NCBI GenBank assembly: GCA_018398805.1
Contig: JAGFBZ010001170.1
Span: forward strand, 1,513,001 to 1,577,000
Reading direction: 5' to 3'
Source of the DNA: Hirundichthys speculiger
Taxonomy: Eukaryota; Chordata; Actinopteri; Beloniformes; Exocoetidae
DNA length: 64,000 nucleotides
The notes beneath the pieces were generated by a model that saw only the letters and a list, made by a program, of their open reading frames with translations, was not told the DNA's origin and did no database searches. This document shows, piece by piece, positions 12,601-24,600 of this stretch; the first letter of the stretch is position 1, and each line of letters starts with the position of its first letter. The position numbers and the translations under genes were made by a program.

Positions 12601-15600
12601 GAATATGTGTGGTGGTGCTGTGGCACGGCAGCCCTTCTAAGGAGCTCCGCTATGGTACTGTCCTGCCCCTCCACTGCTACCGTTCCCAGCACTATGGAGG
12701 TACTGGAGGGTAAATTCACATTTGCAACACGAGTAAGCTTTGGCACACAGCAGATGGAAGGATTTTTATGACCGGCAAATGAGCGTGCAGGTATGTCACT
12801 AACTTTAATACCAGAACTTTTTAGTTTAAGCCATACTTGCGCTGTTTATTTCTTGTCTGATTACTACTTGTTTTAGTCTTTCATGTACCCTCTGTTCCGC
12901 CTTTGCTTGGGCAGTTTGTTTCTTAGCCTACATACTTTTTGAGGAGTGTAAGCAGTCAAAGACATCTATTTTAGGGTAGGTTTTCTGGGACATGTGCAGA
13001 AGGGGCTTTCATTTAACACCCAAGTCAAGGCTCTGGGCTGTTGTACTTGTATCTGTGCCGTGAGCTACGTATCATTCCCTGCTGCGAGATGTGTAAATGT
13101 GCCAATTAAATTTCATGTCACATTTTTTAGCAGTTCTTGAGCAAATGTGTCAGTACATATGGGAGTACAAATTCAATAGACATTTAAATCAAGAAAGGGT
13201 TAAACGGTACATTGAGATGTACCGTTTGTCCCCTATGTCAGCTGAACTGTAATGACTTTGGCCTGGTTTGTGAACACAGATTAAGAAAAAAACAATATCC
13301 ATCAATTTGCTTTTAACATTTTTTCAGAAGGCTGCACATGGGCTACACCTGCTGTGTTTGCAACCACTGCATTTGGACATGAAAGTAGGGTTTAATACCT
13401 CACTCCCTGGTTACGCGTGAGAGTTTTCTTGCTTGCGTTCTGTTCTGACCTCAGATTTCCTGCAGTGAAAGAATATTTTAAATGTATTTGTATCTGTCTA
13501 GTTGATTATAAGTTAGACCTGCTATGACCAGCAGCAGATATTTTGGTGTCATATTTCAGTTTCATTATTTTTGTCTCAAATATTTATAGTTAAACAATCA
13601 TCTTTGTGCACAGTTATTTACAAATTAGTATTCACATCCTATTTCTCGCCACATTTTCCATGTGCAGACAACTTAAACCTGTTGGATCTAATACTTTTGT
13701 GGTTATATATATTTAGTGAAGTTGGAGGGTGTGGCCCCAAGTGATGACTGTCATGTACAACGAAAATGACAATGATAACAAACTCTGATGAAACATTAGA
13801 AAATCCTTTCCAGACACTCTTGAAATGGCTGACCTATTGATGTGTGACTATTGAACATTTTGTCAATTGTTAATGGGTTTTTTTAAAAAAAACAACAAAA
13901 AAACAAACTGCATGTTATTGAAAAAACAGGAATTGGCTATAAAAGCCATATCATGAGATCACAAAGCTACATCCTCTACAGAGTGACACATTGTCATTGC
14001 ATTGGGAACAGCAATAAAATCAGTGAGCTTCAGAATACAAGGCAACACCAATCATAGAAACAACCATGAAAAATTGGAGGGGAAAAATCTCTTTAAGACA
14101 TTAACAGCAGGTTTTGAATTTTGAATTTTTTTCTATGTTCAGTCTTAAAAATGTCAACCTAGATAATCTTTGACAATATCAAAGACTTTATTTAAAAAAC
14201 AAATTTTTACCCTCTTGGGTCTTGATTAATACAACAACAACAAAAAAAATAATAATTTGTGTAATACAGTTGCCTGATAATTGTGCACACACACAAACAC
14301 ACACACACGTTTTCCTGTCTTTCCTACAAGATACAATATATGTACAAAAGCAAAACTAAATACTAAGAATTTTAGTGTACTTAATGACTGTGGATGCCTT
14401 TGTTACTTCATTCCACTGTGCTGTGTCATGTTTAATTCATTAACATGGCAAGGATAGAAAAAAATAAATATGCTTTAAGCATGGTTATTGTAATGTTTAC
14501 ATTTAGAGATGGGACCAGTTTGATCCAGCGTTGGCCTATAGCAGATTGACTCTTGGAATGACAGGACCATTGTAAGTTTCTAGGGTTGCAATAGCACCAC
14601 TTTATTTTATCCTGCTCAGTTGAAGTATTCTTGTTTCTAACGTAATTGAATGATTGGGTCATGTAAATTTTTTATTTTTTTTCTACTATTTTTGATCTTT
14701 TACTGCAGATGTTCAGTTTGAAAACACCAAATAACACACCATCTTTGATATCAGAATCAGTTTCGGTTTTCTGGAGGTATATTATCACATTTGGATTGGA
14801 ACATAAAATGTGAATTGTTGCATCTCTTAAATTTGATTTATTTAATTGCTAGAAATTCTTTTGCTCAAACAGATGTCATATATATCAAGACCAGTTTCAC
14901 TCTAGAGATATTTTAAGTTTTTTCTCTTTTTGCGCAAAGTGATTCCCCTGTTAGTTATGAAATAGTTTATGAAACTGCAGAAATATTTTCATGGCAACAT
15001 TGTTGCCTCCTGTCAGTTTTATGAGTATTTATCTTTTTTAATGCACAAATAAGATTTTTGTCATGGTATGTGTGTATACCATCACTTACAGAATGACCAA
15101 ATCTGTGCTACTCTAAAAATGTCTTTGTTCATGATTTTTACAGCAGGATTCTTTAATAGCAAAGTGGTGCTTGAGAGTTTCATTGTCAATAGCCTGACAG
15201 TTTTCACTGATTCATAGTTCTCCTCTGCAGAGCTCCCAGCTACCATGGTAACACAGTGCTATGCTTGATATTCCCTTTTGTTTTTTGTTAGGGAGAAAAA
15301 AAAAAACATATATATATTTTATTTATTTGTTTTGGTAGTCCATAATGAATTTCAAGTGAGGAATTGATGCTTAATGTTAATGTTAAGATTAATGTTAATG
15401 GGTTTTTTTCCTCTATTTTCATTTCCTATTCCTGTACTGGAGTTGCTTGTAGCAAGATTGAGGGATTCTTTGGCGGTCCAAATTATGTGGTAGGAAATGG
15501 TAAATTGACTTGTGGATTTTGTCATTTCCTAAATCAAATAGGACTTATGAATCAGGAAAAAAGGCCAGAAATTAAAACTCTTAAAATATTCAAGACAGAT

Positions 15601-18600
15601 CAGGAAAGAGCTAGATTGAAAAACACTGAGGGACCACAGAACCACAGGGGCTCTTTGACTTTTGGAGAACATCTGTGTAGAGGCTCTTTACGCTGTGTGT
15701 GAGAAGACGTAGGAATGCCACGGCTCTCTGACCAACTCCAAAGCAAACATTATCCCTCCCTGACCCAACCAGAACAGTATCTCCCAGAAGGACACGTATG
15801 GAGAGATTATCTCTGCAAAAACAGACTTGCCTCCTCTCATGAAAAAAAAGGAATGTTCCAGTGCAGTTGTGACATCTGTCAAGTTGTTGTCCAAACTCCA
15901 GAATTTAGGAGTCTGGCTGCATCATCATAACATACGGCAGAACCTATCATAACAATTCTGATATTGTAATATGAATATTTCTATGTTTTGTTAGTGTCTA
16001 TTATTCTAAATATGGGTTAACAACGGATTTTTGAAATGCTGTTGATGAAAATATCTAGATCTAGAATACTTTTCTTGCCTGCCAAACTTAGTAAAAAGTA
16101 AACAGAAAAGTAGTTGGTGAGCTTTGCAGAAAATGCACATCTAACAGCAGTGAGGTCAACCATGAGTTAAATCATCTGATGTTGTGTATCTTTAAGGGAA
16201 GCTTGTGCACCAAGAGGGCAATAAAATGCTGTTTTCTTTCTGAAATTAAAAACTTGCTATGCAGCTCCATTCCAGTGCAGAATCCCTAAGATTATTGGCT
16301 GTGTCTACTCAGCCACGAATTCTGCAAGTCAGAGACTCTGCTGACTTAACTAAATGATGAGGCAGCCAGACTTCTCATGTACTGTCATGTTGTTGTAAAA
16401 TAGACAGACGACCACATCCCCATTTTTTTTTCCCCCTCATAAATTAAACCTGTATCTACCTTGTCGTTTCCTCAGTCCATATCTCTTTGCCTTTACCATT
16501 GAGTGAAGTGAAGCACATTCCTTGGCCCCATCTGGTACCAGCATGGGATGTTTGGCTTGGCATAGCCAGACTTGTTCCAGCATAGCGCTTTCATGGAACA
16601 GTCAGGAGGAAGCATTCTGTGGTGTACCGCACTTGCAGTGATGATAAAGAATGTTGCTGTCCTCTCTGTTAGCCTAGTTTTCAAAATGCATATAAAATAA
16701 TGTCTTCATCCGATGGGGAAAGAAATATCAAAGTGAAGACTAAGACGTTTTATTTTGTTCTTCATGAAGTCTGGTATTACATGTCAAGTGGTGCAGAGTT
16801 CATAATTCTTAGTCACTTTTAGCTCTTTGAGGGCTCTACTGAGACAAATAATTATAAGAGCAGGCCACCCCAAACACTATCTGCAAGGATGTTGTGTTGA
16901 TGCCGCGGAAATAAAGGTCCTCAATCTGCATCTTCAAGCACTTCAAACACAGCCTAAAAAACAAATGATGGTTGATATTTCCGCAGCTCCCTGAAACGTA
17001 TCTGTTTACTTCTGAGGAACTGATCACTCCAGCAGAGTTATTATCATTCTTTTCTCTTGTGCAGTTTTAAATGGCCCTCTGGGCTTGCAGGCTGAATGAA
17101 GGAAATCATAGTCCTGAAAGATGACTGTGGTGGTTCTCTAAAGTGCACCCCCCCTCCCCCCTCATGTATTAAAGAAATGGTTTCCACATTGAGGGGCTGA
17201 TAGAATGTAGGACTAAGGAGTTTAATTAATTGGAACCATTTTTCTTAATATGAAGATTATTTATTTATTTATTTTTCATTTGTCTTGTTTCATTAATTTC
17301 TCTGATTTCTGTTTTTCTACTTTGCAGCAAATTACACGTCCCTCACAGGAAGACAAATCAGACGACAAGAACGAAGAAGACAAATCTGAGAAGTCAGAGA
17401 AAAAAGAGGACGAAGAAAAGAAGGAAGAGGAAGAGAAAGATGAAAAGGAGGAGTCTAGGTAAGTTGTGTGGAGTTGTTTGGCGTGTGGTCTCTCTCCATT
17501 TTATTTAGCCTCACAGGTTAATCTTCCTTCTGCCTGTTTGACCCATTCATTTTCATTTTTAACAAATATGTTTTGGATGCTTGTGTTAGATTTATTTCAG
17601 TGCTTTAAGTTAATTTTAGCCAATATTATGAGTGGTTGTGAAAGCCATAATGTAAACATTTTACCTTTGACACCTATCACACCTGTTCAGCTGCATATTT
17701 ATATCAACAATATTATTTCAGTTTACAAAGAGGCAATGGCTGAAAGAGTGTCTGGAAACTGAAATCTCAGTTGAAAATATTTTATTAACCCCTTGGTCAC
17801 TCGGTCTCGCCTAGAATCTAATTCAGATTCATAACTTTGAAAATATCAGCTGCATACTAAATGGGAAAAGAGAGTTTTCTTTTTTAGACACAAGGCTACC
17901 TTCAATGTTTACCCATAGTAGCATTTTAGCTGTCAGTCTGATCTGAAATGGTCATTACTCAGGAAAATTATGTTAGCTCTGTATTATCTTGGATTTTCAC
18001 AAAATCCTTGTATTTCTTTGGCATCTTTCCTATGGTGTTATAAATACAGCCCAGGTTGATTTGTAAATAATGGTTTCCATGGAGGAAGCATTGGGTGACA
18101 AAGGTAGAATGGTTATCTAGGTGTATAGTACTTGAATTCTAGCTAGTTAGATGGACAGAGATGGTCTTCTCTTACATTGGTTATAATAAGTGGATTATTT
18201 ATGTTACTGTTGTCTCTCTGTAATATTCACCCAAAACAATTGTTCAGACCATTCTCTACCCCACAGCTGTTGAGATGGTTGTGCATGAAAATACCCCTAG
18301 ATGAACAGTGTCTTAAAAACTCAGACCAGGCTGTCTGGCACCAACAACACTGGCATGTTCAAAAATGATTAAATGACCTTTCCCCCCATTCTGATGGTCA
18401 GTTTGAAGTTTAGCAAGTCACCTTGACCGTATCTGAACCCCTAAATGCTGCAACCATGTGGTTGGCTGATAACATACTTGCATGAATGAGCAGTTGGAAA
18501 GGTGTACCAAAATAATAGTAGCTGATAAGTATAAAAAGGAAAAAAAATACAGTTTTTGTAGTCGGCTTAAATCAACTAGCAATCCAATGTGTTATTAATC

Positions 18601-21600
18601 CATATTTATTTGTTTGTTTGCCTGACCATTGCATAAATATCAGTAGTTTCCCCCCAGATAATCAACTTGCTAACTTCTTGTTATTTCTGTCCAACTAGAG
18701 TGTGGACAACTTATAATGTAGAATTCTTATTTTCAGTCACTAAAGAGCAGAGCAGATAACAAGAAGTTCTGCATTACTCCATCAACAGAGAACAGACACT
18801 TGGTGTATCGGCAGTAAAAAGCTCTTTTTCCCCATCCAAAACCACAGGGACATTGGCAAGGACAAAGAAAAGTGTGACGGTGGGGAGGACGAGGACGGAA
18901 AAGAGCAGAACACGCCTCGCGGCAGAAAGACCGCCAACAGCCAGGGTCGCCGTAAGGGAAGAATCACCACACGCTCCATGGCCAATGAGGCTGCATCTGT
19001 TGCGGCTGAGGAGGCACCTCCCTCTGCTCCCGAGCCTGCCGCGCAAGATCCTCCACAGCTCCCTAAATCTGATCCATCACAAAAGGTTGGGAAGGAACCT
19101 GCAAAGCCCCTGACTCCAGTAGCTTCAATGGAAACTAATAAAGGTGAATCCTCTCTGATTATTGGAAAAGTATGCTGTCCTTTCATTTGCTGTTTTATCA
19201 CAATGCAAATTTGAGCTGTCAGGTTGGGTGGTGTCCATTTTTAAGATATTTTAAAACTTCAACAAATTATACCTGCGTATATGACTTTTTGCCCACCTGC
19301 ATGTACAGCAGGTTTGTGATGCATGTCATTTGTCATGATATTTCTATCACCACCTGTAATTTTAGGGATTTTTTAATAATTTTATCTTTCATTTACTATG
19401 TTAAGGATGCCATTCATTCATACATAATTATTTTTCACACAGTAAAACAAGATTGACAAAGCAAAAAATAAGTCTGCAAACAAACTGTGCAAAATGTAGC
19501 AAATAAAACAAAATGAATTATCTTTGTCTAAATAAAAGAGCTGATAACATACAGCAGGTGAACAAAATGATTTGGCGGTAATAGAAACAGCTGAAGCAAA
19601 AGTGTGTATAAAGTTCCCAAATCAAGATATCTGTCAAGCCTCATTTTCTTTCTCTGGAAATACAAGCATATTAACCTCATAATGCTTGAGCAGTCAGTGT
19701 AGCAGACTTGCTGCTTTACCTGTATACTGATCACTCACTCCAGTACTATACTTGTAGCACTCAGATTGTTTTTTTTTTTTTCCTTCTCTCTTCATCAGGG
19801 GTCTGCCTCTTCAGGTTCAACATTTTTTGTATCGCCATTGCACCTTTATCTCTTGCAAAGTATTGTCATCTCTATCAGAACTTAGCTTCACTGTGGCTAA
19901 AATGAAGAGTGCATTTGCGTATCAGCTTTGATTGCGTCCTCTTTGTATTTGCCCTCCTGTTTGACAAGAAGGCCTCCAGTTAAATAGACTTTCAAACTTA
20001 GGCTCTCAGAGAACAGAGGAACTGGTGACATAATTTACTCCATACTAAAACAACAGTAAAGTCAAAAAAACTTAAGTACAAAACAAACTTTATATGTCAG
20101 CATAAAGATATGTTATTCTTCTCTCATGAGCTGAAAGAAGGAGATGGCAGATGGAAAAGAAAATGTAGAAGACTGGTAGAATGTAGCTCTGCTGGTTTTT
20201 TTCCTCATGCATATGTACACTTAATGTGTAGCTCTATTTTACCTAAAAATAGACATTTAGACCCCGATCGTACACTTCCCGCTAGCCGCTACCCGCAAAT
20301 TGCGGGTTTAGGAACCTCCGCTAACCGCTGATGCAATATTCCGTATTCCGTATCTCGCAGATTTTGGGTATTGGGTAATGGGTGGTCTGACCACCCATTA
20401 CCCAATACCCAAAATCTGCGAGACACCAGTACCGCAAGATACCGAGTTTGTGGAAAGCGCAACTGGCATGTCGGCGCGTAAAAGAGCGCGTCCAAATCCT
20501 GTCATTGCGCGTCCACCCAGTCACATGTGGACTGCACACCCGGCTCTACCTCTCGATTATGCATCACTGTATTACTTTCATACGTTATTATTCTCTTAAG
20601 GACAGATGATTTCTGTACAGCTGTGACATGATCTCATTCAGATGTTTGCTGTGGAGGAAACGAGGAGATCACAGAACTCTGTTGTGAAAAAAGCACCGCT
20701 TCCAGCGGCTATGCGTCTTGGCGCAGCTGTGCGTCTTTGCGCAGGGGATATGTTCGAGATAACTCAAAAAGTTATGGACGGATTTTGATGACATTTTCAG
20801 GAGTTGTCAGAAATGTGAAAAGGAAGAACTGATTTTATTTTGGGTGTGATCCGGAAGAAATCCTGGATTCTGGATCACTTTCAAATTTTCGATAACATTG
20901 CGTTGTTTAGTTGTTTCTTGAACCCTAAAGCAACCACAATGGAGACAGGAAGGGAGTTCTGGAATTTTAAGAGTTTAATTCTCTCAGATGTAAAAAAGGA
21001 GGAGTCGAGGGTTGGCAGCCAAACCAACAATCCAGGGGACGACGAAGGCAAGAAGGTGGCACTGTGAATGGCTGGATCAGGCGTTTCTATGGGAAGATCT
21101 GGAGACGAGTCTGGTTGAATGATGACTGAATAGGTACAGGTGTGCAGTGCCACACCTGGGCTGCTCGTCGGATGGGAAGGTGAAACAGAGGTGGATCTGA
21201 GAGTCTATGTAGAGGATTGAAGGTGGCGCAGTGGGTTGTGCGCAGGAGCCCCAGAGGTGGAAGGTTGGGGTTCACAACCCGGCTTGAGACCGTAACGTGC
21301 GCTCAATGGGGTCGGAAATTTTGTTTCTCAACATCTCCGATAATTATTGCCCACAGCTCATTAAATTTCACTCAGGTATTGACACTGAAAACCTCTATAA
21401 AATTTCAGAAGCTGATCCGGATCTGATCCAGAAGGCAGATTTTATCGCAATCTGTAAATCGCTGTATGGGAGAACTGTTGTGCTTGGCGGAGGTCTGCGC
21501 TCTCTGAGTGCTTTTCTAGTTAAGAAATGCTTTCCTGGAAGTTCACTGGCTCTATTTTTTTCTGAGCAGTTTGTTGGAACTTCTTGGAGTACAAAAGAAA

Positions 21601-24600
21601 TGATTAAATCATTTGCTCCACATTAGTTAGAGCTAGTTATGTATATATCAGTGCAGAGGAGGAGGAAAAAAGAGGAGGAAGCTCTACAGCAGAGTCCCAG
21701 ACGAGCTGCCCATGAGAGCTGCTCTGATCTGGGTGAAAAGACGCTCCATAGCAGTTTGCAGGTACCGCAACCTGCTCTTAAAGGCAATGGCTGCTGACGC
21801 ACTGATTGGTTAAACAGGTGGAATGCCCTAACCACGCCCATGCATAATGTGTGCATAATATAGTGGTTTTTGCAGGTAAGATCGTGGGTCTTGGGAGGTG
21901 GAAGATTGCGTTCTTTGTGGGGGAACGCCCCTCCCAATACCTAATATCCCTTAATAGCAGGTTTTGGAGGTTTGGCGCAAGATAGGGCCCATAGTCTTAA
22001 AGATATTAGATAAACTCAAAGTTCTCATTTCATCGTATTTTCATTAATTTTGCGGTGGTCTCTAGTCTGAAATACAGTGATCCCTTATTTTTCGCGGTTA
22101 ATGGGGACCTGTGATGCTTGGGTGATGCATCTCAGTCAATCAGCGCACAGATTCTAGAGTGATGGGCCGTCTTTGTTTCTCGTGTTGCTCACAGGAGGCT
22201 GTGAGTCATCGTTTGATGTTTTGCTGGCAGCTGCGGCCTCTCGTCTGCTGTGGGGTGGATTTTCCCGTAATTTCAGCGTTTTTTCCTTGATTTTTTTTGT
22301 TATATATTTTTGAAAAATCTGCGAATAACTGAAACCGCAGAACTTAAAGCGCAAATTGGTAAGGGATCACTGTAATGCCCAGAGAATTGGTTTCAATGAA
22401 AAATATGCTACGGTTATCTTGTTTCAAGCTGTTTTAGTTAGGTGAAAATGGGGGCGGGGATAGTACGAGAGGATTTTTATGAATATTTATGCTATGCAAA
22501 CGTCTCGCTTCTGATTGGATAACAGCACTGTGACGCTCCCTCTAGTGGTTTCTCCTTCAGTTGGTTTCCGTCAGCTTAAATAGAGATAATTGACAACAAA
22601 TAGCAAAATGCGTGAAAAATATCTTCAGAAATACAGCCATATATATATATATACATATATACAGTCATGGAAAAAAATATTAGACCACCCTTGTTTTCTT
22701 CAGTTTCTTGTTCATTTTAATGCCTGGTACAACTAAAGGTACATTTGTTTGGACAAACATAACGATAACCACAAAGATTGCTCATAAGAGTTTTATTTAA
22801 GAGCTGATATCTTACCATTTTCTATGGTTTTCTTGATTATAACCTAAATCACTTAAGTTTTTACATCAATAGCTATGGCGTTGTACTGCCAAAAACACTG
22901 CTTTTATGCATTCAGTGTTTTCTTTTCTGTTTGTTTTAGTCACATGATGACGTTTAGTGGTACCAGGTATTAAAATGAACAAGAAAGTGAAGAAAAAATG
23001 GTGGTCTAATAATTTTTTCCATGACTGTATATATATATATATATATCCTGGCCAACAAACTCTGTAAACACCAAGTTATCAAATTTTAGGTTGGAAGAAG
23101 ATTAAAGATTTAGCAAGCTAAAGATGATGACCTGGGTAGAAATTACTGAGTGGTTACGGACAACGTTACCATACCTATAGCTTGTCCCAATGTCATGCAT
23201 GCTATAGCCTATTAACGAGCAGAATAACAGGCTTTTGAAACAACAACCGTAGTTGGAAAAAAATCGTTTTTTACTGAAAGCCTGGTGGTTGATCCAGGTT
23301 TTAAGCACAATTTATCCATTACTGTTGGCACTGAGAATTTGAAGAGTCACTTTGGTTGAAATGATCAGAAGACACAAGTAAAGTTGCGTTATACTTCGCT
23401 GGTGATGTTCCGAAAAATAAATTCCAACCATTTCTTCCGTAGATCCTCTTTCTTAGGCAAGACATGCAGTGTAGATTTGTAACTGTTGAAAATAGCAAGA
23501 TCAAGAACTTTCTCTGCCAAGTTTTTGAACTGTTAGCGCCTCTTTGTTCGCTCGTTAGTGACCTACCGAAATAAGCTCTGCTCCCTGCCTGCAAACAGCC
23601 TGCAGCCCGCAATGCTTTTCCGGGGGCGGGGTTACGAGCCACTGGATAGCTAATGTTCAATGTGACGTAGGCTGGTACGAATTTTCTGATCCGCTCCTGT
23701 TTCCGCCTGTTTTCTATCACAGGCTAATACAGACTACAGGGGTAGAAGAGTATTTTGAAGTTGAGCATGCAAGTGAAACTTGAACTGACTTATGGTAATT
23801 AAAAAAAAACAACTATTATATGATTTGTTGTGGGAGGAGACCTTTAATATAAGACTCTGTAGCTGGGTGCACCTTTCTTAGGTACCCCTAAACAGTGAAA
23901 ATGGATTTCTTCATTTTCAAGGTGTGTGATGGGGGTCCGGACCTTCTTTTAGTGTCAGGGTACAACTGCAGCTATATTAGTACAAATGTTTACACAGTCC
24001 CAGTGGGTGCCATGGAGGAGAGTGGGCTGGAGTTCATTCGTCCCTCTGCACACTAACCATGCACTTCTGTGAATTTTGTTACACGGGGGGTGGAGGGGTG
24101 GAGAGATGTTTAGAAAAACTGACGCTTGAAGGAGGAGTTTTCATCTGTGTTTGTGTCAGATTTGCAGTGTCACAGTACAAGTGGTGGGAGGGTTTTTAGG
24201 TTGGCTGCTCTATCTGCCTATTTGTCTCCATCCAAGGCCATTTCACAGAGAGGGAGGCACGGCTCTCAACTCCACCACTGTCTGGTGTTGCATCAGCTGA
24301 CCAAGTCGCCCTCCCTTTACAGATTAGGGAGGAGGGCTCGCTCCAGGGCTTTGGGGAAGGGGAGAGAAGGGAGGATGGGAGGAGAGAGAGAGAAAAGTAT
24401 GAGAGGGTGAAAGGCGGCGAGCGAGCTGAAGTGAGAGTGTGAGAGAACAGGTCTCTGCAGCCCTAAGTGTAAACAGATTATTAGATTAGTGGCCATGAGA
24501 AGTAGACGGCTGAAGAAAAGGACTGCCACACTCTCTCTTTCTGTCTTTCTCCCTCCTGCCTTCACTTTCTGTCATTTTGCCTCTTTTTCATCAGTGCTGA

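Larger units (their letters stand above)
8988..17327 (+). other. 8.3-kb ncor1 intron, mostly unremarkable
   Basis: Between window exons 9 and 10. Holds a poly-C tract (9988-10009), a dispersed repeat (10206-10450), short ATAAT repeats near 11550, an AG microsatellite (12358-12378) and a CA tract near 14287-14308. I recognised no exon; open stretches such as 9218-9577 and 15364-15930 show no family resemblance. Confidence 0.6.

Noticed and set aside
15364..15930. Two open frames (112 and 71 codons) in the 8.3-kb intron
   Set aside because: No recognisable protein motif and neighbouring ncor1 exons already join in phase without them.
21221..21290. Possible tRNA gene (box A and box B)
   Set aside because: Arms do not pair as a complete tRNA by eye; retained only as a possible SINE head.
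21297..21626. 109-codon open frame in a repeat-rich intron
   Set aside because: Not recognised; lies among dispersed repeats next to a SINE-like head, so coding function is not supported.
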